DNA of 64,000 nt. Source: Cepaea nemoralis. Its lineage: Eukaryota > Mollusca > Gastropoda > Stylommatophora > Helicidae. Position 1 is the stretch's first letter, and every line of letters begins with the position of its first letter. This document shows, in pieces, positions 30,801 to 31,302 of this stretch. The DNA lies in contig JACEFZ010017398.1 in assembly GCA_014155875.1 (NCBI GenBank), positions 616,001 to 680,000 on the forward strand, in the 5' to 3' direction. The position numbers and the translations under genes are program-made. The notes under the pieces are model-generated. The model made no database searches and had not been told where the DNA came from. It saw nothing but the letters and a program-made list of their open reading frames with translations.

Positions 30801-30940
30801 ATGAGAAAATGCATGAATATTTGACGTGGGCCTTCAACACAACCATTGATGGATTGCAGGATGCGAACCCAGCCGAGCAGTCAGCCATCTTGGAGAGACT
30901 AGCCAATGGGAATGTATCTAGGATTGGACGAAAGATGTAG
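702..30940 (+). CDS. TSNAXIP1: TSNAXIP1-like protein, C-terminal 487 residues, ten exons (5' end outside window)
   Basis: Ten exons at 702-877, 2506-2617, 6167-6228, 6628-6717, 11512-11674, 12168-12296, 15514-15684, 24065-24319, 28727-28833 and 30742-30940 splice with GT-AG borders and compatible phases into one frame ending at TAG 30938-30940. The product matches my knowledge of translin-associated factor X-interacting protein 1: an N-terminal helical/coiled-coil part (VPRREYEMLETKFK, ELETLKRSSTPR), then the conserved block PAWDKCADFVQGG...RWKELSEGKRSNELVDVLL, a middle part with EFLSEYLRLRF and RYAHDDVIGLFWKVL, a degenerate EF-hand-like loop (DAQKGNEGTLSFEDF), and a C-terminal helical segment ending RIGRKM. 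In vertebrates the protein binds TSNAX/TRAX and is mostly testis-expressed; that is family knowledge, not visible here. The N-terminus and promoter lie upstream of the window. Introns exceed 30 kb in total and are packed with mobile elements. The order and continuity of the conserved blocks suggest that no exon is missing within the window. Confidence 0.88.
905..1312 (+). mobile_element. LINE-1 3' fragment (RNase H end plus 3' tail)
   Basis: Translates as ISFIFVPGHVGVQGNAQTDR, the C-terminal RNase H motif also found in the LINE-1 copies at 7538-10857 and 26935-28576. It then follows their 3' region to the tail GAGCACTTATG...GATCTGTCGACTAATTAAC. It is truncated at its 5' end and carries a small internal duplication (near 1075-1110) that repeats 'ctacaaccatggtcagactg'. 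It sits only about 30 bp downstream of the donor of the first visible exon, on the sense strand. Confidence 0.8.
1470..1668 (+). mobile_element. SINE-A fragment (central domain and 3' tail)
   Basis: Carries the central block GTCATTCAGAAAGCAATGG...AACTACTGAACATAAACT and the tail '...gctgtaaaagatatgcaatt' shared with the SINE copies at 6908, 16893, 41650 and 60133/63568. The tRNA-like head is missing. Just upstream of the central block a 27-bp stretch (tgctggctttgatac...ggtatgag) is duplicated in tandem at about 1497-1550. Confidence 0.7.
1880..2380 (+). mobile_element. Degraded LINE 3' region (RT C-terminal end)
   Basis: Broken frames read RVLKSYIQPIMMYGSESWK, MWFYRRIIRTPWTDKKHNEN and IHGHIMGRGN. 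This is the usual '...vLlYGsEtWt...mwflRrilripWtdkvtNeevl...hlGHimR...' region downstream of RT in RTE-like elements. Stop codons and frameshifts are frequent. It is a dead fragment inside the second visible intron region (878-2505). Confidence 0.6.
2391..2470. repeat. R1 interspersed repeat, end fragment
   Basis: The sequence from 'ttagttaatcacggttcc' to 'aatcacacaggtttg' matches the starts of the longer R1 copies at 15727 and 29633. Only about 80 bp are present. It ends about 35 bp before the acceptor of the exon at 2506. Confidence 0.6.
2506..2617 (+). CDS. TSNAXIP1: TSNAXIP1 exon (2nd visible)
   Basis: Acceptor ttatgttcag, donor GTAAGT. One base completes the leucine codon from the previous exon, followed by 37 codons (KTREAETAATQRLNEMIANY...VVPRREYEMLETKFK). 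The VPRREYEM motif is a hallmark of TSNAXIP1 and related proteins. Exit phase 0. Confidence 0.85.
2834..4705. repeat. 21/22-bp minisatellite, about 87 units in two length variants
   Basis: Tandem array of TGCCTGTCCACTAGCTTG followed either by GTC (21-bp unit) or by CTGA (22-bp unit). The two unit types alternate in irregular runs over 1.87 kb. Rare variants include AACTTG, CAACTAG and GACCACT. The array lies in the intron between the exons at 2506 and 6167. Neither strand has stop codons in some frames, so short ORFs of repeated DRQTKLV/QADQASG arise; they are not evidence of coding. Confidence 0.95.
4708..5110 (-). pseudogene. Mariner (Tc1/mariner, DD34D-type) transposase relic, C-terminal half
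   Basis: On the minus strand, pieces in shifting frames read LSKLKPAIRSK, LLHKNTHLRTAAHTVDT, CALKFEVL, APSDFPLFGSLKEHL (stop) and GQRFADDNEVTEAVQNW. These are the last ~120 residues of a mariner transposase; APSDFPLF carries the third catalytic Asp. The second catalytic Asp position (LLHDN in the family) reads LLHKN, and stops and frameshifts are present, so the copy is inactive. Its 3' end abuts the minisatellite end at 4705. Confidence 0.75.
5111..5645. other. Intronic sequence, nothing recognised
   Basis: About 530 bp with only short chance ORFs. It may hold the decayed N-terminal part of the mariner copy next to it, but I could not read any convincing transposase motif. Confidence 0.3.
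5646..6020. repeat. Degenerate minisatellite, unit about 40-50 bp
   Basis: Seven to eight diverged copies of a unit containing AAATGATCAGTGGTTTGACTAG, split here as AAATGATCAGTGG and TTTGACTAG, then GATAAGGTTTA/GACTGAATGGC and ACACAAAAT. Unit length varies. It lies about 145 bp upstream of the acceptor of the exon at 6167. Confidence 0.8.
6167..6228 (+). CDS. TSNAXIP1: TSNAXIP1 exon (3rd visible)
   Basis: Acceptor tccctgctag, donor GTAAGA. Enters in phase 0 and encodes EVEQKLEVSHHDFRKLQAEH plus two bases. At 62 bp it is the smallest exon. The product continues the coiled coil directly after LETKFK. Confidence 0.8.
6257..6375 (+). repeat. Interspersed segment shared with 42850-42960
   Basis: The stretch from 'aggtttagaacaagtaaat', through 'atggatggtggaaaatggg', to 'agacatgttgtatta' closely matches 42850-42960, which lies next to the RNase H end of LINE-5. 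It is therefore probably a fragment of that LINE's 3' region, about 30 bp downstream of an exon donor. Confidence 0.6.
6451..6627 (+). repeat. 41-bp minisatellite that supplies the exon-4 splice acceptor
   Basis: About four and a half units of ATTCTTGCCCCAGTGCTAAT followed by GTTGTTAACATACACACATGT. The last unit runs into the fourth visible exon, so its CCCCAG at 6622-6627 is the real acceptor. Equivalent CCCAG sites end at 6545 and 6586, at exact 41-bp spacing; earlier units are diverged (tcccact, catcaat). Confidence 0.9.
6628..6717 (+). CDS. TSNAXIP1: TSNAXIP1 exon (4th visible)
   Basis: Acceptor ttgccccag, donor GTAAAG. Completes AAT and encodes AVLDIQKQIIQKRDEFYIEL then ETLKRSSTP, exiting in phase 2. 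'RDEFY.EL..L.RSSTPRP' corresponds to the well-conserved end of the TSNAXIP1 coiled-coil region. Confidence 0.88.
6908..7145 (+). mobile_element. SINE-A copy (near full length)
   Basis: tRNA-like head TTGCCGGTTTCCGTGGCG...CACGTTTGAAACACAGC (box-B-like GTTTGAAAC), central block GCCGGTCGTTCAGAAAGCAG...GGCAAACTACTGAA, and tail 'gtcctgtaaaaaaaaggatatgcaaaaaaag'. It is aligned base by base by eye with the copy at 16893-17143. Pol III SINE of a shared-central-domain type. Confidence 0.8.
7195..7430 (+). mobile_element. LINE-4 3' fragment (end of pol ORF)
   Basis: Reads MEGYMPGKSRRGRPKRRWVR, then in another frame MGVSDAGHLAYDQEVFRKVV, then FCKGHAIQ. It matches the C-terminal end of LINE-4 at 60298-60480 (minus strand there) and the fragment at 25055-25195. 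The frame is broken once. Confidence 0.75.
7725..8705 (-). pseudogene. LINE-1 copy A C-terminal region with RNase H
   Basis: After FEYAMAILTLSRKQIERMER (8705 leftwards), a frame change leads into the RNase H domain: VIYTDGSVV (Asp), LTMEVMAVSKAI (Glu), ACFLSDSMNML (Asp), then, after a frameshift at a C13-14 run at 7970-7983, FVPGHAGVQGNERADKLAG (His and the last Asp). The catalytic residues are present but split across frames. The sister copy at 27109-28083 is in frame over this region and has only four Cs at the same place. Confidence 0.8.
8745..9674 (-). pseudogene. LINE-1 copy A reverse transcriptase domain
   Basis: 309 codons. Motifs in order: LIPLPKPGKDHTKIQGYRVI, FAAAIDLEDAYNRVPLDFL (first catalytic Asp), YPGLPQGSPLSPVLFNAY, SYADDVLVY (catalytic Asp pair), and AMNYLGIRFDRSLAYNEHID. 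All RT catalytic residues are present. The ORF is separated by frameshifts from the endonuclease part upstream and the RNase H part downstream. Confidence 0.85.
9760..10854 (-). pseudogene. LINE-1 copy A endonuclease and linker region
   Basis: 364 codons. The N-terminal half shows the exonuclease-endonuclease-phosphatase fold motifs FCGDFNDKGRSWG (catalytic GDFN), SAIDLALVSPSL and HHGSDHHP (the terminal 'GSDH' motif). It then continues through a basic linker (KRRKLQGRKKSWEQPPWWN) to the pre-RT region. The first catalytic motif (the family's 'N...QE' block) is missing because of 5' truncation. The frame is lost to the RT ORF at a T run near 9757. Confidence 0.8.
10905..11300 (+). mobile_element. 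LINE-3-like 3' fragment
   Basis: Broken frames read RVLKCYIEPILLYGSES, EAIEMWFLKRIL, then GEHHDNWKDQWEEK, matching the RT C-terminal region of LINE-3 at 22782-23290. The tail 'ctaacaggacacttgatgatgatgat' suggests a nearby 3' end. It lies about 210 bp before the acceptor of the exon at 11512. Confidence 0.65.
11407..11494. repeat. 44-bp tandem duplication before the exon at 11512
   Basis: Two identical 44-bp units starting TTGATTCTGAGATGTAACTG and ending GGTTGTATGT, at 11407-11450 and 11451-11494. The array ends 17 bp before the exon. Confidence 0.9.
11512..11674 (+). CDS. TSNAXIP1: TSNAXIP1 exon (5th visible)
   Basis: Acceptor tctccttcag, donor GTAATT. One base completes Arg, followed by 54 codons: PAWDKCADFVQGGIVRWKEL, SEGKRSNELVDVLLGEIQSG, GFVDTVGVDYFDPQ. 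This is the most diagnostic block for the TSNAXIP1 assignment (family pattern: rPdWtkC...g...RW..La.GK.Sd.LVdvLL.EIgsG). Exit phase 0. Confidence 0.92.
11698..11905. repeat. GATG/GGAT-type microsatellite just after an exon donor
   Basis: Imperfect repeats of GATGGATGGGTGAATGGGTA type, 24 bp downstream of the donor at 11675. Antisense ORFs rich in His, Pro and Ser (HPSIHPPT) arise from it and are not coding. Confidence 0.9.
12168..12296 (+). CDS. TSNAXIP1: TSNAXIP1 exon (6th visible)
   Basis: Acceptor gttcaatacag, donor GTGAAA. Exactly 43 codons: GTGQEVAEYLRCDQPVRNRR, LSKRDTALLIRDIWRTKSAK, DAE. Corresponds to the segment with '..KKDVVNLLKDAWKER' in the vertebrate protein. Both borders are phase 0. 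Confidence 0.88.
12306..12515 (-). mobile_element. SINE-A copy, reverse orientation
   Basis: Reading right to left: tRNA-like head (ccggtctctgtagctaagggcttgcgaacg, box-B-like gttcgaaaca), central block GTCGCTCAGAAAGCAATGGC then AAACTACTGAACGTAAAA, and tail 'tcctgtgaaggacatgcaactt'. It is inserted 10 bp after the donor of the exon at 12168; its A-rich tail (12303-12315) touches the exon border region. Confidence 0.8.
12585..12800 (-). mobile_element. SINE-A copy, reverse orientation (second of a pair)
   Basis: Contains in reverse the tail 'attctgtaaaggatatgcaac', the central block GTCGTTCAGGAAGCAATGGC then AAACTACTAAACATAAA, and a box-B-like region near 12760 (gaaacccagc). Same orientation as the copy 70 bp to the left, but independently diverged. 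Confidence 0.75.
12935..13340 (+). mobile_element. LINE-3 fragment, degraded
   Basis: Matches the region of LINE-3 at 22840-23140: 'agaacaagaatcgccatggca' (RTRIAMAIVAFWKLENILTN), 'gtgaaacatggacattaagcagg', 'accatggacggacataaaaac', with many stops. No ORF of useful length remains. Confidence 0.6.
13395..13777 (+). mobile_element. Decayed jockey-like LINE, left part (interrupted by hAT)
   Basis: Reads YQPINLTSCVGKTLKRIL, then LVPEQAGFREF, VDFEHVFEKVWKEGLIVKLK, RSGIQINMIKCTQSFLHNKR and TRVIIDGLKN. These are the RT motifs of jockey/pol-like elements, with the first catalytic Asp in VDFEHVFEKV. The RT continues after the hAT insertion at 15256 with 'gatgtaccatcttgtgg'. Several stops are present. 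Confidence 0.7.
13890..14243 (-). pseudogene. hAT transposase fragment, catalytic-core region
   Basis: 117 codons with DMKFMHRTMTRKDIFDNVCQ, LPWDKLVGLTTDGASSMCGK, KSGLVGRMRLK and GELIVYHCIIHQGSLCGK. These match the middle of the GTF2IRD2-type hAT transposase (LTTDGAPAMcGkksGLv and vyHCiiHQe). TTDGA holds the central catalytic Asp. The C-terminal dimerisation part is absent. Confidence 0.8.
14548..14853 (-). pseudogene. hAT transposase N-terminal fragment with BED-like zinc finger
   Basis: Starting from MAKRKVDSENRAFQSHWEAE it contains KPVCLICGDNVAVIKEYNLR and RHYETKD, a C-x2-C...H-x-type finger as in GTF2IRD2/ZBED hAT transposases, followed by KLNSLNAEQKLQNVEELKRH. It breaks off in another frame before joining the core fragment at 14243. 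The ATG at 14818 (MAKRKV) is the likely true start; the longer frame begins upstream at 14853. Confidence 0.75.
15256..15500 (+). mobile_element. Decayed jockey-like LINE, right part
   Basis: Continuation of the interrupted LINE after the hAT TSD. It reads on from 'gatgtaccatcttgtggagt' (GDVPSCGVTE, at the place of the family's 'GVPQGGVLSP') to 'aagttgaaaagatattcagaa'. The fragment ends just before the exon acceptor at 15513. Confidence 0.55.
15514..15684 (+). CDS. TSNAXIP1: TSNAXIP1 exon (7th visible)
   Basis: Acceptor ataatttacag, donor GTAAGT, 57 codons, phase 0 at both ends. It encodes RTDGSRQNMGEFLSEYLRLR, FPLEQIVLEWGYNLHDACQR and YAHDDVIGLFWKVLNGE. It matches the family segment with '..F..FLe.rFg...a.eWaYn..da...y..d..i..F..vL.G'. 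A second AG at 15520 (cagAGGACAG) could give a two-codon-shorter exon; the upstream site has the better pyrimidine context. Confidence 0.88.
15727..16230. repeat. R1 interspersed repeat, long copy
   Basis: From 'ttagttagtcgcggtttcaac' it aligns with 29633-30130 over about 480 bp. Shared landmarks include 'cctgtgc..g', 'cacaaaatgctcttcac', 'ccatgtgaaaagtggaac', 'aaggcaactgccagaatg', 'ttcacagtgtcgcc' and 'ttaactcagtagttgggcgac'. Its terminal ~60 bp resemble the 3' tails of SINE-B and LINE-1. Probably a SINE or non-autonomous LINE derivative; no ORF. Confidence 0.75.
16270..16690 (+). mobile_element. LINE-3 3' fragment
   Basis: Reads MFGHVMRRKKLDNLVTTGKI, EGKRTRGRQRSKYLDSWNTW, HGRDKNTELIYDSGDRVRWR and ends 'cttaccggtatggcacatgaagatgatga'. 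Same C-terminal region and 3' end as LINE-3 at 22782-23345. Truncated at its 5' end. Confidence 0.8.
16893..17143 (+). mobile_element. SINE-A copy, best complete example
   Basis: About 250 bp. The tRNA-like head starts ATGCCGGTCTTCGTGGCCAA and includes box-B-like GTTTGAAACTCAA. The central domain is GGTCGTTCAGAAAGCAATGG then CAAACTACTGAACATAACAC. The tail is 'atgtcccgtaagggatacgcaac' followed by an A run. This is the reference copy for the family in this window. Confidence 0.85.
17439..17880. repeat. Possible solo LTR (442 bp)
   Basis: Begins TGTCATAATC and ends ATTCTGTGACA, giving short inverted ends TGTCA...TGACA. AATAAA at 17828-17833 lies about 50 bp from the right end, as in an LTR R region. 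No target duplication is visible (flanks tagaa and gtgtt), and no primer-binding site or polyprotein is nearby. It could equally be another non-coding repeat. Confidence 0.35.
17900..18787 (+). mobile_element. LINE-3, left part (interrupted by LINE-2)
   Basis: RT motifs IYIFAFIDYTKAFDKVRHVD (first catalytic Asp) near 18195-18260 and INNIRYANDTALIADNEQDL near 18605-18665 (RYADD-like box with D to N) show an RT on the plus strand. It is split by a ~240-bp insertion at about 18290-18540. The reading runs up to PQCDI at 18779 and continues in frame at 22761 after removal of LINE-2 and one TSD copy. Confidence 0.8.
18290..18540. mobile_element. Unidentified ~250-bp insertion inside LINE-3
   Basis: The sequence from 'tattgagcacaacccactactgg' to 'cccatcgtaggc' interrupts the LINE-3 RT between the FIDYTKAFDKV and RYANDTA motifs. 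It contains 'gagctcatcagtagtgcata' and is GC-richer than its surroundings, with no ORF. I do not recognise it; a SINE or MITE is possible. Confidence 0.45.
19553..20305 (+). pseudogene. LINE-2 endonuclease domain
   Basis: An upstream in-frame LATWNVRT precedes 19559. The domain shows INIAGLQETRLA-type motif (DIAGLQETRLAEEGSLTENN, catalytic Glu), HGVGFAVKNSLLG, IITAYAPTLD, YMLGDFNARVGKDSSSWP (GDFNARVG), HPRSGHWHQLDFIITRR and SADCDTDH (terminal catalytic His). All APE-type catalytic motifs are intact. A one-base frameshift just after CDTDH separates it from the RT frame that starts by 20259. Confidence 0.88.
20259..21653 (+). pseudogene. LINE-2 reverse transcriptase (palm/fingers), two stops
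   Basis: Single frame with stops at 21306-21308 (TGA, where the family has an Arg; consistent with CGA to TGA CpG decay) and 21651-21653 (TAG). Motifs: LASGKAPGKDGIPIEVIRSG, IITLYKNKGDRSDCNNYRGI, LFIAFIDLTKAFDLVSREGL (catalytic Asp), and GVKQGCVLAPTLFGIYFSLL. It continues in the same frame at 21711. Confidence 0.88.
21711..22688 (+). pseudogene. LINE-2 RT thumb/C-terminal region with C2H2 zinc finger
   Basis: 325 codons, in the same frame as the upstream RT. Contains REL-LFADDAAVTTHSEEEL (catalytic Asp pair), FTYLGSVVNSKLSLDQEINI, STLLYGSETWTTYS, MRCLRRILGIKWQDKITNTE, RRLRWIGHLRRMDDGRIPKD, and at the end a finger FTCTYCEQTFTARIGLISHI then RYRHR (C-x2-C-x12-H-x4-H). The stop at 22686-22688 is followed by a ~60-bp 3' UTR. 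Confidence 0.88.
22761..23345 (+). mobile_element. LINE-3, right part (RT C-terminal region and 3' end)
   Basis: 169-codon ORF (22782-23291): RYSYLGTVITSDGRCLEEVR, IRIAIAKVAFCKMKNILTKK, CYIEPVLLYGCETWTMNSQA, MWFLKKMQRIPWTTEKPMNK, LENLVTTVKIEGKRPRGRPG, SKYLDGLAMWHGQDRNTKLI. It is in frame with 18779 across the LINE-2 TSD. The 3' end runs through 'cccacgcttatcggcttatgatggatggatgg'. It is the reference for the many LINE-3 3' fragments in the window. Confidence 0.85.
23346..23600. other. Intronic sequence, nothing recognised
   Basis: About 255 bp of intronic DNA without recognised motifs. Confidence 0.3.
23601..23630. repeat. (CAAT)n microsatellite
   Basis: Seven CAAT-type repeats, one interrupted (catt). 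Confidence 0.9.
23650..24040 (-). mobile_element. LINE fragment, RT C-terminal region, reverse orientation
   Basis: The minus strand reads ICNNTTIWCRSLDIEQAIRK (the place of the family's 'llYGaEtWtl...' motif) and SNRGPGDVIYRRKC, with weaker similarity further left. A C12-13 run at 23899-23910 interrupts it. It abuts the acceptor region of the exon at 24065. Confidence 0.45.
24065..24319 (+). CDS. TSNAXIP1: TSNAXIP1 exon (8th visible)
   Basis: Acceptor catcaacag, donor GTAAGT, 85 codons, phase 0 at both ends. Encodes ADEEVFHSQLLTIHGLLTHM, TKLDAQKGNEGTLSFEDFRK, CLAEFFHLSDQENESTTVSI, MMKAVLEELEITDEQPIDYK, ILFTE. DAQKGNEGTLSF is a degenerate EF-hand-like loop at the position of the vertebrate 'NADSQNEGLLTMEQF' segment. 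The pyrimidine tract of this acceptor is poor. Confidence 0.88.
24352..24385. repeat. (GAATT)n microsatellite
   Basis: Six to seven GAATT pentamers, about 30 bp after the donor of the exon at 24065. Confidence 0.9.
24386..24700. other. Intronic sequence, nothing recognised
   Basis: About 315 bp of intronic DNA; no gene or known repeat recognised. Confidence 0.3.
24700..24890 (+). repeat. R2 interspersed repeat
   Basis: Resembles 63685-63840: both carry 'atgaaggct..t.gccg.aa..tcctctgttttc', 'gtaattgtatt...gttg', 'tttatactgtttatattcc' and 'acaactttac.gca' in the same order. No ORF and no structure beyond that. Confidence 0.55.
25055..25195 (+). mobile_element. LINE-4 3' fragment
   Basis: Contains 'agaggaaggggaaggccaaag', 'aagatgggtgcag', 'tgcttatgatcgagaggtttt' and 'agttctgcaaaggatatgctac', matching the extreme 3' end of LINE-4 at 60298-60450 (reverse) and the 7195-7430 fragment. 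Confidence 0.75.
25196..25635. other. Pyrimidine-rich intronic sequence
   Basis: About 440 bp, with a CT-rich tract at 25218-25300 (tcttcctcttcttcgtccc type). No gene recognised. Confidence 0.4.
25646..26016 (+). mobile_element. Short LINE-2 derivative (5' region fused to 3' end)
   Basis: A 371-bp element. Its first ~330 bp match the LINE-2 5' region (about 18900-19225: 'gcaattggaaggatacaagcc'-type, 'atcatgctgcatgggcaaca'). Its last ~45 bp match the LINE-2 3' end ('ttaaagcac...ctgtcaagacggc.aggtgcca', 22700-22746). Everything between, including all coding sequence, is deleted. Flanks GTTTTGTGCA (25636-25645) and GTTCTGTGCA (26017-26026) form a 10-bp TSD with one mismatch, so it moved as a unit. 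Confidence 0.85.
26150..26640 (-). mobile_element. LINE-3 3' fragment, reverse orientation
   Basis: In reverse it contains the same C-terminal block as 22840-23345: 'tgccatgccgataagcattgg', 'ccatgtggccaagccatccag' (LDGLAMWHG), 'aagaataccatggacaggcag' and 'gtgagaaaaagagtgttgag'. The frame is broken. It represents the 3' ~490 bp of the family. Confidence 0.8.
26641..26930. other. Intronic sequence, nothing recognised
   Basis: About 290 bp with no recognised feature. Confidence 0.3.
27109..28083 (-). pseudogene. LINE-1 copy B C-terminal region with RNase H (324 codons)
   Basis: An intact frame through the RNase H domain: VIYTDGSVVRGVRSSWAFTA (Asp), LTMEVMAVSKAITWLETQTF (Glu), ACVLSDSMSMLRRIEMGWVR (Asp), FVPGNAGVQGNEQADRLAGR. 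In the last motif the family's conserved His (PGHAGVQGN in copy A) is Asn, which should weaken RNase H activity. The stop at 27109 precedes the 3' UTR. Upstream RT continues in another frame from 28130. Confidence 0.85.
28130..28546 (-). pseudogene. LINE-1 copy B RT fragment
   Basis: 138 codons: LFNAYTVRTTSEQIKGPGRT, LSYADDVLVYRQGKDRDQVA, LQTKLNRISAWCVEAGAMVN, AMNYLGIRSDRSLAYTEHVD. It carries the YADD catalytic pair; the N-terminal RT is lost to truncation at 28576. Confidence 0.85.
28573..28641 (-). mobile_element. tRNA-like SINE head, reverse orientation
   Basis: The reverse strand reads 'aatagataagagcacttccgg', 'tgctgatgctgaggtagtggg' and GGGTTCAACCCC (a canonical box B). It resembles the head of the SINE at 40842-41040. 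No SINE body follows on the left, because LINE-1 copy B begins there. It is not a tRNA gene: the acceptor and anticodon stems do not close. Confidence 0.6.
28727..28833 (+). CDS. TSNAXIP1: TSNAXIP1 exon (9th visible)
   Basis: Acceptor tcttcatag, donor GTAAGA. Encodes DDEGKTGQFLDEVKNFLKTQ, KEIYVSDIKENLADS plus two bases (phase 2 exit). It matches the family's 'mEDeEGqsePFvqkLwEqYm.Ek.eYl.qLk.eL' position in order and length. The upstream AG of 'gtcttctggatatcttcatag' gives a usable pyrimidine tract. Confidence 0.82.
28834..29140. other. Intronic sequence, nothing recognised
   Basis: AT-rich intronic DNA of about 300 bp after the exon at 28727; no feature recognised. Confidence 0.3.
29151..29564 (-). 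mobile_element. SINE-B copy with TSD TTAGCAATG, reverse orientation
   Basis: 414 bp on the minus strand. The 3' tail (TTTAG)6 is at 29151-29180, and the tRNA-like 5' head near 29490-29564 has box-B-like CGGGTTCAGGCCCC. Flanks TTAGCAATG at 29142-29150 and 29565-29573 form a perfect 9-bp TSD. It is near-identical in organisation to 40158-40530. Its 3' ~60 bp resemble the LINE-1 3' tail. Confidence 0.88.
29633..30130. repeat. R1 interspersed repeat, long copy
   Basis: Starts 'ttagttaatcagctgtggtt' and aligns along its length with 15727-16230 (cacagaatgctcctcacc, ccatgtgaaaagtggaacag, aaggctactgccagaatgcc, tcaactcagtagctgggtga). No ORF. The shared end near its start resembles the SINE-B tail. 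Confidence 0.75.
30140..30735 (+). repeat. ~30-bp minisatellite up to the last exon acceptor
   Basis: About twenty diverged units of TTTACCTTTACAACAATGCT then AACAGTGTTT. Several units read TTTACAG, which look like 3' splice sites. The array ends about 6 bp before the acceptor ttgttcacag used for the terminal coding exon at 30742. Confidence 0.88.
30742..30940 (+). CDS. TSNAXIP1: TSNAXIP1 terminal coding exon (10th visible)
   Basis: Acceptor ttgttcacag. One base completes the codon split with the previous exon, then PVSVDALMRAVSMADPEISN, EKMHEYLTWAFNTTIDGLQD, ANPAEQSAILERLANGNVSR, IGRKM and TAG (30938-30940). It corresponds to the family C-terminus ('..vtl..l...l...dp.l....v..y...AF.......ILerL....v.RiG'). 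The frame stays open upstream to 30548, but that stretch is minisatellite. Confidence 0.88.
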
Positions 30941-31051
30941 AGGCAGCTTGTCTGCTTGTTGCGGTATAGATCTTACTGTTTATATTTTCTGTATTTGATT
31001 TTCTGTTGTGTATTTATTGAAAAAAAATGTGTGTATTGTCCATTTATTATA

Positions 31052-31300
31052 CAATCAGGAAGTCTTGATTGTATAGTGGCTAGACACTTGCTTGCTAATC
31101 TGGTGGCTATGAGTTCGAATATGCATTGAGGCAGATTTCTATGCTTTCAGGTCAACCCGGCCTAAAATAGGTACCAGGAAATGTATGGGAAATAAAGACA
31201 GCCTGTGTGATGCTGATATATCTGGCACTGAGTGCTAGTTAGTTCATAAAACGTAGAGTCTAGCACCAGATGTCGAAACAGCCTTGGCTTATGTAACAGG
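31052..31300 (+). mobile_element. SINE-C, tRNA-derived, in the TSNAXIP1 3' flank
   Basis: Head 'tcttgattgtatagtggctag' (box-A-like TAGTGGCTAG) and GAGTTCGAATATGC (box-B-like), followed by 'ggcagatttctatgctttcag', 'gtcaacccggcctaaaatagg', then an AATAAA at 31191-31196 that may serve as a polyadenylation signal for the host gene. The family is otherwise unrepresented here. Confidence 0.6.
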
Positions 31301-31302
31301 AT

